From positions 1 through 15,671 of the forward strand of contig JBBRHF010000097.1 of assembly GCA_038223055.1 (NCBI GenBank): a DNA stretch of 15,671 nt. The letters run 5' to 3'. Below, in pieces: positions 1 through 6,898 of the stretch. This DNA comes from JBBRHF01 sp038223055 (GTDB lineage: Bacteria > Actinomycetota > Actinomycetes > JACCUZ01). Both the position numbers and the translations under genes were made by a program. Numbering within the stretch: position 1 is the stretch's first letter; each line of letters opens with the position of its first letter. The notes under the pieces were generated by a model. It did no database searches and was not told the origin of the DNA. It saw nothing but the letters and a program-made list of their open reading frames with translations.

Positions 1-133
1 CGACCCACCCAGGTCCGGGGTGTCAACCGTCAACGCGAGCGTAGTACCGAACATAGACAGCCAGCTCCTCACCACATGAAGGGACTGCCTGCAGTACTAC
101 CGGATCAGAAGCACAGTTCAACGGAGCGACACG

Positions 134-328
134 CTACCGAATCGTCACCGCCCGTGTCGCGGTGAACTCCACCCGTGCCAGTAGGTCGTCTCCGGGGAGA
201 ATGGCGCCAATCTCGGTGTCGGTGGCCCCCGAGCGGAGGTAGCGCCGTCGCAGGGCGGCGACCGCGAGGACCCCCACACCTGCCACCGCGACGTACGACG
301 ACGCACCGAGTAGCTTGTCCCGCTTCAT
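134..328 (-). pseudogene. Truncated SRPBCC-type membrane-anchored protein (N-terminal remnant)
   Basis: This is a 64-codon reading frame starting at an ATG with a good GGGAG ribosome site about 8 nt upstream. It begins MKRDKLLG, then has one hydrophobic segment (about residues 10-26), a basic patch RRRYLR, and the phrase GATDTEIGAILPGDDLL...ATRAVTIR. From family knowledge, this phrase (GATD-E---LPGD-L---ATRA-TI) introduces actinobacterial SRPBCC/polyketide-cyclase-like proteins, which continue with APPE-VWPWL and run on for well over 100 residues. Here a TAG stop follows directly after VTIR, and no frame in 1-133 resumes the domain. I infer a gene cut off by a deletion or rearrangement, leaving the signal-anchor part. 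A genuine small membrane protein is the alternative. Confidence 0.5.
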
Positions 329-579
329 GGAAGTCTCCCAAGATAGACATACAGATGCGGCTCTGCTGGAGGGACGTTCCCGGCAAACCCCGCCACCGTC
401 ATCCCCGACTGGCAACCACCCGAGCGGTCAGCCCTCGACATCCGCCACGATCCCCTATCACGGCGCCATGATCCCCATCCCGGCGCGCAGAGTTGTTGGC
501 TGGCGCACCGACGTCGCCCACATGGTGATCGGCGGAGCGTCCGACAGGTGAGATTTCCCTACCCTGCACGGCGAAAGTG

Positions 580-593
580 CGCCTTGCAAGGCG
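580..593. promoter_or_regulatory. Perfect 14-bp palindrome, possible operator
   Basis: CGCCTTGCAAGGCG is its own reverse complement. It lies in non-coding DNA about 320 nt upstream of the MarR-family start. Dyads of this size are typical of dimeric repressors, but I recognise no specific family consensus and there is no nearby gene it clearly controls. Confidence 0.25.
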
Positions 594-744
594 TCGACAC
601 CTACGTCGGGTGCCGTTGGCCTCGGTAGGTGACGCTCCCCCGAAACCCCACCTCGGATGGTGGATGATTTACGAGATATGCCCGTTCTGCGGCCCGGTGC
701 GCAGCGCGGTCAGACCCAACCCTGGTGGTGGGATCGGGAAGTGG

Positions 745-771
745 CGGTTGGGGCGTAGCCGGTTGGGGCGT
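745..771 (+). repeat. Direct repeat pair, 12 bp, 15-bp periodicity
   Basis: CGGTTGGGGCGT occurs at 745-756 and again at 760-771, separated by AGC. The copies are identical and begin 15 bp apart. They lie about 25 bp before the palindrome at 794-807, in the upstream region of the MarR-family gene. They could be activator half-sites or a chance tandem duplication. Confidence 0.5.
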
Positions 772-793
772 GGCGGGCACGGTCGGCGCGATA

Positions 794-807
794 TCTTGAC
801 GTCAAGA
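794..807. promoter_or_regulatory. Perfect palindrome TCTTGACGTCAAGA, candidate MarR operator
   Basis: This 14-bp perfect dyad sits 107 nt upstream of the GTG start of the MarR-family gene. Members of that family commonly bind 14-20 bp palindromes in their own promoter, often with TTGA/TCAA half-sites. The TTGACG inside it could also act as a -35 element, so binding would block transcription; no convincing -10 was found at 17 bp spacing. Assignment to this gene is inference from position and symmetry. Confidence 0.45.
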
Positions 808-914
808 CACCGTAGCGACCGCCCAAGGGATGGCGCTGCGGGCGCCGAGACACCCGGTCCCGCCTCAGTCGGGCATGACGACGGGAGGAAGCACGGGGGG
901 CAGAGGAGGACGAC

Positions 915-1412
915 GTGGCCGACGAGGTGGACCGGCTGGTCGCGGCCTGGGCCCGGGAGCGACCCGACCTCGACGTCCGGCCGCTGGAGGTGCTCAGCCG
1001 GGTGACCCGGCTGGCACGGCACCTGGACCGCGCCCGGGGCGAGGCCTTCAGCCTGCGCGGCCTGGAGGTGTGGGAGTTCGACGTATTGGCGGCCCTGCGG
1101 CGGGCCGGGCCGCCCTACGTCCTCTCGCCCGGACATCTGCTGGCCCAGACCCTGGTGACGTCGGGGACGATGACCAACCGCATCGACCGACTGGCCGGCC
1201 GCGGGCTGGTGCAGCGCCGCCCGGACCCGCACGACCGGCGGGGGGTGCAGGTGCATCTCACCAACGCGGGCCAGGAAAGCGTCGATGCCGCGCTGGCCGA
1301 CCTGCTGGCCCGGGAGACATCGCTGCTGGCCGGGCTGACCGCGGCGCAGCAGCAGACCCTGGCCGAACTGCTGCGCCGGCTCGGCACGCCGTTCGAGCAG
1401 GGCAGCGAGTAG
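915..1412 (+). CDS. MarR-family transcriptional regulator
   Basis: This 165-residue protein has the length and layout of MarR winged-helix repressors: an N-terminal dimerisation helix region, the helix-turn-helix (LVTSGTMTNRIDRLAGRGLV, about residues 76-95), and the wing with the family hallmark DPHDRRGVQVHLT. A C-terminal helical region follows. The GTG start is chosen because a strong AGAGGAGG ribosome site lies 5 nt before it. MarR proteins bind DNA as dimers and usually release it on binding small aromatic ligands or on oxidation; there is no ligand clue here. The gene stands alone on this strand and converges with the ABC-F gene, their stops only 6 nt apart with no obvious terminator between. 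It probably controls itself through the palindrome at 794-807. Its other targets are unknown. Confidence 0.92.
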   Translation: MADEVDRLVAAWARERPDLDVRPLEVLSRVTRLARHLDRARGEAFSLRGLEVWEFDVLAALRRAGPPYVLSPGHLLAQTLVTSGTMTNRIDRLAGRGLVQRRPDPHDRRGVQVHLTNAGQESVDAALADLLARETSLLAGLTAAQQQTLAELLRRLGTPFEQGSE

Positions 1413-1418
1413 CCGCGC

Positions 1419-3227
1419 TCAGTCGGCGCGCTCGGCGAGTTCAGCGAGCTCGAGCCAGCGCTCCTCCAGCGCGCTGCGCTCGGCCTGCAGTGCGCGCAGA
1501 GCGCGATCCAGCTCGGCGACGCGCAGGTGGTCGGTCGCGGCCGCGGCCAGCTCGTCGTGCAGCCGGGCCTCACGCGGCCGCAGCTTTTCCAGGGAGCGCT
1601 CCAGCCGGGCCAGTTCCTTGCGGGCGACCCGTGTCCACGCTGCCGAGGACACCGAGAACGGGTCCTCCGCGGGCGATACCGGCGACGTCACCGCGCCAGC
1701 AGTGGCTGGATCGGCGACCAGCCCCCGCCGCAGCTCGAGGTACTGCTCGACCCCACCGGGCAGGTCCCGAAGCCGGCCATCCCCCAGCAAGGCCAGCGCC
1801 GTGTCACAGACCCGCTCCAGGAAGTAGCGGTCGTGGGACACCACCAGCAGCGTCCCCGGCCAGCCGTCGAGCAGGTCCTCCAGGGCCGTCAGCGTGTCGA
1901 TGTCCAGGTCGTTGGTCGGCTCGTCCAGCAGCAGCACGTTGGGCTCGTCCATGAGCAGCCGCAACAGCTGCAGCCGGCGCCGCTCACCGCCGGACAGGTC
2001 GCCGACGGGGGTCCACTGCTTGTCCCCCACGAAGCCGAACCGCTCGCACATCTGGGTGGCCGTCACCTGTCGCCCGCCGCCCAGGTCGACCACCGACCGG
2101 ACCTCCTGCACCGCCTCGAGCACCCGCAGCGTCGGGTCGAGCTCGGTGACGTCCTGGGACAGGTGGGCCGGGCGCACGGTCACCCCGCGCACGACCCTGC
2201 CGTGAGTGGGCTCGAGTTCGCCGACGAGCAGCCGCAGCAACGAGGTCTTGCCCGATCCGTTGACCCCGGCGATGCCGAGCCGGTCGCCGGGGCCGACCTG
2301 CCAGGTGAGCCGGTCCAGCAGGGTCCGGCCCCCGACCTCGACGGTGGCCTCGCGCACGTCGTAGACGGTCTTGCCGAGGCGGGCGCTGGCGAATCGGACC
2401 AGCTCGACACCGTCGCGGGGCGGCGGTTCCTCGGCGATCAGCGCGTTCGCGGCGTCGATCCGGAACCGCGGCTTCGACGTACGAGCCGGCGGTCCGCGCC
2501 GCAGCCAGGCGAGTTCCTTGCGGATCAGGTTGGCCCGGCGGGCGTCGGTCGCCGCCTGCATCCGGGTGCGCTCCGCGCGAGCCAGCACGTACGCCGAGTA
2601 GCCGCCGTCGTAGGCGTGGACCTCGCCGCCCTGCACCTCCCAGGTCGCCGTGCACACGGCGTCCAGGAACCACCGGTCGTGGGTGACGACCACGAGGGCC
2701 TCGCGGCGCGCCGCCAGATGCCGGGCCAGCCAGTCGATGCCCTCGACGTCGAGGTGGTTGGTGGGCTCGGCCAGCAGCAGCAGGTCATGCGCCGCAACCA
2801 GCGCCCTGGCCAGGGCGACCCGGCGCCGCTCGCCACCCGACAGCGGCCCGACCGGCCGGTCGAGCATGTCGTCGATGGCCGCCCGCGAGCCGAACAGACC
2901 GGCGAGTACCTCGCGCACGCCGGACTCACCGGCCCACTCGTGGGTCGGGCCGGCACCGACGACGAGGTCGCGGATCGTGGCGGCGGGGTCGAGGACGTCG
3001 GCCTGGGCCACCGTCCCGACCCGCAGCCCGCCGGCATGAGTGACCCGGCCGGCGTCGGGCTCCTCGACCCGGGCCAGCAGGCGCAGCAGGGTGGTCTTGC
3101 CATCGCCGTTGCGCCCGACGACGCCGACCCGGTCGCCCTCCCCCACGCCGAGAGAAACCGCGTCCAGCACGGTGCGGGTGCCGTAGGACTTGGTCGCAGC
3201 CTCGAGGTTGACCAGATTGCGGGCCAC
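1419..3227 (-). CDS. ABC-F family ATPase (Uup-like), Walker B variant in domain 1
   Basis: This 602-residue soluble protein has two ABC cassettes and no membrane segments, which marks the ABC-F family of ribosome-associated translation factors and resistance proteins. Domain 1 has Walker A GRNGDGKTT (38-46), signature LSGGERRR (129-136) and switch histidine in VTHDRWFL. Domain 2 has GVNGSGKTS (321-329), LSGGERRR (411-418), LLLDEPTNDLD (432-442) and VSHDRYFL. A charged linker joins the domains. A C-terminal coiled coil rich in E, R and L (about 540-600) resembles that of Uup. In domain 1 the Walker B aspartate is replaced: LLLLAEPTNHLD, Ala153, GCC codon, while the catalytic glutamate remains. 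The GTG start directly abuts the ispE TGA, and the GAGGG ribosome site lies inside ispE, so translation is probably coupled. It is the last gene of the operon. Substrate and ribosomal role are unknown; a resistance role is possible but unsupported. Confidence 0.93.
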   Translation of the reverse strand: MARNLVNLEAATKSYGTRTVLDAVSLGVGEGDRVGVVGRNGDGKTTLLRLLARVEEPDAGRVTHAGGLRVGTVAQADVLDPAATIRDLVVGAGPTHEWAGESGVREVLAGLFGSRAAIDDMLDRPVGPLSGGERRRVALARALVAAHDLLLLAEPTNHLDVEGIDWLARHLAARREALVVVTHDRWFLDAVCTATWEVQGGEVHAYDGGYSAYVLARAERTRMQAATDARRANLIRKELAWLRRGPPARTSKPRFRIDAANALIAEEPPPRDGVELVRFASARLGKTVYDVREATVEVGGRTLLDRLTWQVGPGDRLGIAGVNGSGKTSLLRLLVGELEPTHGRVVRGVTVRPAHLSQDVTELDPTLRVLEAVQEVRSVVDLGGGRQVTATQMCERFGFVGDKQWTPVGDLSGGERRRLQLLRLLMDEPNVLLLDEPTNDLDIDTLTALEDLLDGWPGTLLVVSHDRYFLERVCDTALALLGDGRLRDLPGGVEQYLELRRGLVADPATAGAVTSPVSPAEDPFSVSSAAWTRVARKELARLERSLEKLRPREARLHDELAAAATDHLRVAELDRALRALQAERSALEERWLELAELAERAD

Positions 3228-4142
3228 TCAGACACCCTCGACGACACGGGCGCCCGCCGCCGGGCCGCTCGCCCGCCGGACGGCCGCGCAGATGCCGCTG
3301 GCCTCGAGCACAGCGGCCAGGTCGAGGGCGTGCTCGGTGTCGCGGGCGAGGAAGGCGACGGTAGGCCCAGAACCAGAGACAAGGGCACCCAGCGCGCCGT
3401 AGTCCGTGCCGATCTCCAGGGTCACCCGCAGCCGGGGAAGCAGGCTGCACGCCGGCGCTTGCAGGTCGTTGGACAGCGCCGGGCCGAGCGCGGTCGCGTT
3501 CCCCGAGCGCAGCGCCGCCATCAGCGCGTCGTCCACCCGCGGCTCGGGCAGCACCCGCCCGGCCCGCAGCCGGTCGCATTCGGCGTAGACAGCGGGGGCC
3601 GACAGGCCGCCCCTGGCCAGGGCCAGCACCCACTCGAACCGGCCGCGGGCCAGAGCCTCGGTGAGGTGCTCGCCGCGGCCCATGCCCACGGCCGTGCCGC
3701 CCATCAGCGCGAACGGCACGTCGCTGCCGAGGCGGGCCGCCAGCGCATGCAACTGCGTCCCGCGCAGGCCGGTGCCCCAGAGGGCGTCGCAGGCCACCAG
3801 CGCAGCCGCCGCGTCCGCGCTGCCTCCCGCCATGCCGCCGGCGACGGGAATGCCCTTGTGCACCGCCAGATGTACGTCGGCGGCGTGCCCGGTGTGCTCT
3901 GCCAGCAACAGGGCGGCGCGGGCGGCGAGGTTGGACACGTCGGTCGGCACCCCGGACAGCGAGATGCCCGGCGCGGCGACCATGCTCACTGTCAGGCCAG
4001 TGGCAGAGGTGGCGGTGACGTCGTCGTAGAGGGACACCGCATGAAAGATCGTGGCCAGTCCGTGGAAGCCGTCGGGGCGCAGGGAGCCGACAGACAGCTG
4101 CAGATTGATCTTCGCGGGGGCCCGCGCGGTGACCGAGGCCAT
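3228..4142 (-). CDS. ispE: 4-diphosphocytidyl-2-C-methyl-D-erythritol kinase
   Basis: IspE phosphorylates the 2-hydroxyl of CDP-methylerythritol using ATP, in the cytosolic MEP (non-mevalonate) route to isopentenyl diphosphate. The 304-residue length is normal. GHMP-kinase motifs are present: PAKINLQL near the N-terminus (Lys11), the glycine-rich ATP loop PVAGGMAGGSADAAA (99-113), SDVPFAL with the catalytic Asp141, and a C-terminal GSGPTVAFL. The ATG at 4142 is preferred, with an AGGGTGA stretch just upstream. A GTG at 4151 overlapping the rsmA stop as GTGA would add three residues and cannot be excluded. The rsmA-ispE pairing is standard in actinobacteria and here leaves 5 nt between genes. 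The isoprenoids feed menaquinone and polyprenyl carriers, including the mannosyl donor used by Pmt further along this window, though that link is only metabolic. Confidence 0.96.
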   Translation of the reverse strand: MASVTARAPAKINLQLSVGSLRPDGFHGLATIFHAVSLYDDVTATSATGLTVSMVAAPGISLSGVPTDVSNLAARAALLLAEHTGHAADVHLAVHKGIPVAGGMAGGSADAAAALVACDALWGTGLRGTQLHALAARLGSDVPFALMGGTAVGMGRGEHLTEALARGRFEWVLALARGGLSAPAVYAECDRLRAGRVLPEPRVDDALMAALRSGNATALGPALSNDLQAPACSLLPRLRVTLEIGTDYGALGALVSGSGPTVAFLARDTEHALDLAAVLEASGICAAVRRASGPAAGARVVEGV

Positions 4143-4147
4143 GGCCG

Positions 4148-5059
4148 TCACCCTAGGTCCGGCCCCCGGTGCTCGGCGAGGCGGGCGAAGTCCTCGACCG
4201 CGAGCTGCTCCCCGCGCGACCGGGGGTCGATTCCGGCAGCGCGCAAGGCCGCCTCGGCCGCGGGCGCGGAGCCCGCCCAGCCCGAGAGTGCCGCCCGCAA
4301 CGTCTTGCGACGCTGGGCGAACGCCGCGTCGACGAGAGCGAAGACCTCGCCGCGCGTGGCCGTCGTCGGCGGCGGCTCGCGCCGGTGCAGGGCGACCAGA
4401 CCCGAGTCGACGTTGGGGGCCGGCCAGAACACGGTGCGCCCGATGGCGCCGGCCCGGTGCACCTCGGCGTACCACCGGACCTTGACCGAGGGCACGCCGT
4501 AGACCTTCGACCCGGGGCCCGCCGCGAGGCGGTCGGCGACCTCGGCCTGCACCATCACCAGCCCGTGGCGGATCGACCGGAACCGCGCCAGCAGGTGCAG
4601 CAGCACGGGCACGGCGATGTTGTAGGGCAGGTTGGCGACCAGAGCCGTCGGCGGCCGGCCGGCCAGCGCGTCGACCCGCAGCGCGTCGGCGGTGAGGACC
4701 TCGAGCCGGTCGGCGTACGACGGGGCGTGCCGGGCCACGGTCACCGGCAGCTCGCCGGCCAGCGCCGGGTCGATCTCCACGGCCGTCACGCCGGCCGCCA
4801 TCGCAAGAAGCCCCAGGGTCAGCGAGCCCAGGCCCGGCCCGACCTCGAGCACGACGTCCTCCGGCGAGACCTTCGCCGCGCGCACGATGCGTCGCACGGT
4901 GTTGGCGTCGATGACGAAGTTCTGGCCGAGCGCCTTGGTGGGGCGTAGCCCCAGCCTCGCCGCGATGACCCGGATCTCCGCGGCTCCGAGCAGGCTGGCG
5001 GCTTCCAGCAGGCTGGCCCCTGCGCCAGGCGTAGGCACCGCCTCCGGCGGGTCGGTCAC
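4148..5059 (-). CDS. rsmA: 16S rRNA (adenine1518-N6/adenine1519-N6)-dimethyltransferase
   Basis: RsmA (KsgA) uses SAM to dimethylate two adjacent adenines in the 3'-terminal hairpin of 16S rRNA, a late check on 30S assembly; loss gives kasugamycin resistance. The 303-residue protein has LGQNFVID (44-51), the SAM-binding LEVGPGLGSLT (71-81), the acidic VTAVEID, and the catalytic motif NLPYN (143-147). The N-terminal 25 residues are an alanine/proline-rich extension common in high-GC relatives. The GTG start overlaps the TGA of the upstream DUF5996 gene by 4 nt (GTGA), which implies coupled translation. It is followed closely by ispE. Confidence 0.96.
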   Translation of the reverse strand: MTDPPEAVPTPGAGASLLEAASLLGAAEIRVIAARLGLRPTKALGQNFVIDANTVRRIVRAAKVSPEDVVLEVGPGLGSLTLGLLAMAAGVTAVEIDPALAGELPVTVARHAPSYADRLEVLTADALRVDALAGRPPTALVANLPYNIAVPVLLHLLARFRSIRHGLVMVQAEVADRLAAGPGSKVYGVPSVKVRWYAEVHRAGAIGRTVFWPAPNVDSGLVALHRREPPPTTATRGEVFALVDAAFAQRRKTLRAALSGWAGSAPAAEAALRAAGIDPRSRGEQLAVEDFARLAEHRGPDLG

Positions 5060-5982
5060 CAGGAGAACGCATCGGGGCAGCGCAGCCGCTCCGCGTCCCA
5101 GCCGGCGAGCCGGGCGCCGGCCTCGTAGGCGCTCTCGAAGAAGTCCAGGATCGTCGCCCGGGTGTCCGGCGCGGCGCGGGCGTCGTCGTGGTCGAGGACG
5201 GCGATGTGCGAGCCTCGGCTGGGCAGCCAGCAGGCCCGCTCCGGCCGCAGCCGCTGCGCCGGCAGCTCGGCGGGCTCCGGAGCCGTGTAGGAATAGAACG
5301 TGGGTGCGGAAACTGTGTCGTCACCGAACCAGAAGCCGAAACTGATGACCTCGTGGGAGTAGGCCTTGCGCGTGACCGTGTCCACGGTGAGTGGCAGGTC
5401 GACGGCCTTGTCCGAGAACCGCGTGACGGCCAGATCGAAGGTGTGCCAGAAGTGGTGGACAGGGCTGGTCTTAGCGTAGCTGCGACCCGCAAACTCCTCC
5501 AGCACCAACGACACCTGGGCGAGCACCTGCCAATATCTGTTGACCGAGAAAGGGTTGTAGGAGGCGTGCGCGATGTCCTCTGCGAACGGCGTGGCGTCGG
5601 GCAGGTCGAACGGGTCAGCCCGGATCGTGGCGGAGATGCCCGACGCCGCGAGTGCGGCGAACGTCCGGTCGTGGAAGGCCGCGACCGACTGTTCAGCCAG
5701 CGGGAACGACACTGTGTGACCGGTTGCGCGGCGGACCAGCAGTCGGTGGTCGACGAAGTCGAAGTCGACCGCGAAGATGGGGTCTTCGCCCATCGGCCGG
5801 GTCGTGATCCCCCGGCCCGTCACATGGAACGGCACGTGCCACCAGTGGTTGCGCCACGGCGCCTGGTCGAGCCGAATCTTCCCGACGATCTGGGGGAACC
5901 GGTGCAGCGTCTCCTTCGTGTGCACCCAGTCGGCCAGCGGGATGGGCGGGAAGGCCGGCGCGGTGTGGACCGCAGTGATCAT
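5056..5982 (-). CDS. DUF5996 family protein
   Basis: I recognise this 308-residue protein as a DUF5996 member by its N-terminal block: ETLHRFPQIVGKIRLDQAPW (about 24-43), then RNHWWHVPFHVTGRGITT and FDFVDHRLLV. Other conserved-looking features are the NPFSVNRYWQ block, HHFWHTFDLAVTRFSDK and SHEVISFGFWFGDD, which are rich in Trp, His and Phe. There is no signal peptide or membrane segment. The biochemical role is not known to me and none should be assumed. The gene lies in the slot between tatD and rsmA where many actinobacteria have the cell-wall hydrolase gene rpfB. The ribosome site before its ATG is poor (GAGG about 15 nt away). It begins 46 nt after the tatD stop, the largest gap in the operon, and its middle (about 5400-5560) looks less GC-rich than its neighbours. 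These points suggest a later insertion. Confidence 0.85.
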   Translation of the reverse strand: MITAVHTAPAFPPIPLADWVHTKETLHRFPQIVGKIRLDQAPWRNHWWHVPFHVTGRGITTRPMGEDPIFAVDFDFVDHRLLVRRATGHTVSFPLAEQSVAAFHDRTFAALAASGISATIRADPFDLPDATPFAEDIAHASYNPFSVNRYWQVLAQVSLVLEEFAGRSYAKTSPVHHFWHTFDLAVTRFSDKAVDLPLTVDTVTRKAYSHEVISFGFWFGDDTVSAPTFYSYTAPEPAELPAQRLRPERACWLPSRGSHIAVLDHDDARAAPDTRATILDFFESAYEAGARLAGWDAERLRCPDAFSW

Positions 5983-6028
5983 GAGCGAAGGGTAGACCTC
6001 GAGTGGTCACAGGCGGGGGGTGCGACGG

Positions 6029-6898
6029 CTACCAGGCGCCGAAGGCCGCCGCGGTGTTCGCGGCGACCGCCGTGGCGAGTTCCTCGACGGGCACGCCCTT
6101 GACCTCGGCCATCGCGCGCAGGGTCACCGGGACGAGGTAGGACGCGTTGGGCCGCCCGCGGTAGGGCATCGGCGCGAGGTAGGGTGCGTCGGTCTCGACC
6201 AGCAGGCTCGACAGCGGCGCGACGGCGAGGCCCGCGCGCAGCCCGTCGGCGTTCTTGAACGTCACCGTGCCGGCGAAGGACAGCCACCAGCCGCGCTGGA
6301 CGCAGTGCTCGGCCATCGCGGCGTCCCCGGAGAAGCAGTGGAAGACCACGCGGTGGGGCGCACCGGCCTCGTCGAGAACCCGCAGCACGTCGGCGTGGGC
6401 GTCGCGGTCGTGGATCACCAGGGCCTTTCCGTGCCGCTTGGCCATCTCGATGTGGGCCCGAAAGCACGCCTCCTGCACCGCGTGCCCGGCAGCACCGGTG
6501 CGGAAGTAGTCCAGCCCGGTCTCCCCCACGGCCCGCACCCGCGGGTCCGCGGCCAGCTGGTCGATCTCGGCCAGCGCCTCGTCCAGCTCGCCCGCACGAT
6601 CCAGCACCGGAGCCTCGTTCGGGTGCAGCGCCACGCCGGCCACGATCGCGTCGTGGCGGTGTGCCACGTCCACAGCCCACCGGGCGCCGGGGCGGTCGCA
6701 GCCGATCGCCACGATGCGCGGCACCCCGACCGCGGTCGACGCGGCGAGCGCATCTTCGACCGTCAGCCAGTCATCGGGCGGGTCGGCGACGTCGAGGTGG
6801 CAGTGGCAATCGGTCACCGGCACGGTCAACGGTTCGGGCGCGGGCGGCCGGGTGCGGTCCGCGCCGGCGGCCCGACGGGACCGGGTCGGCCCGGCCAT
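6029..6898 (-). CDS. tatD: TatD family metal-dependent deoxyribonuclease
   Basis: TatD proteins are metal-dependent TIM-barrel nucleases, described as 3'-5' exonucleases linked to DNA repair and quality control. The ligand set is complete in this 289-residue protein: DCHCHLD with the HxH pair (32, 34), the bridging glutamate in VGETGLDYFR (Glu126), VIHDRDAH (His163), FHCFSG (His187) and LVETDAPYLAP (Asp237). About 25 basic, proline-rich residues precede the barrel. The ATG overlaps the metG stop by one base (TGATG), which fixes the start and implies coupling. A metG-tatD neighbourhood is widespread in bacteria. Confidence 0.95.
   Translation of the reverse strand: MAGPTRSRRAAGADRTRPPAPEPLTVPVTDCHCHLDVADPPDDWLTVEDALAASTAVGVPRIVAIGCDRPGARWAVDVAHRHDAIVAGVALHPNEAPVLDRAGELDEALAEIDQLAADPRVRAVGETGLDYFRTGAAGHAVQEACFRAHIEMAKRHGKALVIHDRDAHADVLRVLDEAGAPHRVVFHCFSGDAAMAEHCVQRGWWLSFAGTVTFKNADGLRAGLAVAPLSSLLVETDAPYLAPMPYRGRPNASYLVPVTLRAMAEVKGVPVEELATAVAANTAAAFGAW

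Larger units (their letters stand above)
329..914. other. Non-coding stretch with palindromes and short repeats upstream of the MarR gene
   Basis: I find no supportable gene here; the open frames are high-GC shadows without family features. The stretch holds a perfect 14-bp palindrome at 580-593, a 7-bp inverted pair (598-604 with 625-631), a weak hairpin CCACC/GGTGG at 648-663, two direct 12-bp repeats at 745-756 and 760-771, and a second perfect palindrome at 794-807. The last two lie nearest the MarR-family start and are the best candidates for regulatory sites. No tRNA-like cloverleaf or riboswitch core was recognised. Confidence 0.6.

Noticed and set aside
577..1005. 142-codon plus-strand frame with a CPFCG motif
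   Set aside because: It overlaps the well-supported MarR start in another frame, has no ribosome site, and the rest is low-complexity Arg/Gly.
1527..4502. A 991-codon plus-strand open frame
   Set aside because: It runs antisense to ABC-F, ispE and rsmA, all with full family motifs. Its translation is Gln/Arg/Gly/Ala-rich with no domain, a usual effect of high-GC codon bias.
4143..5492. N-terminal extension of ispE to give a 754-residue protein
   Set aside because: The extension is out-of-frame rsmA and DUF5996 sequence; ispE similarity begins at the ATG at 4142 with the standard length.
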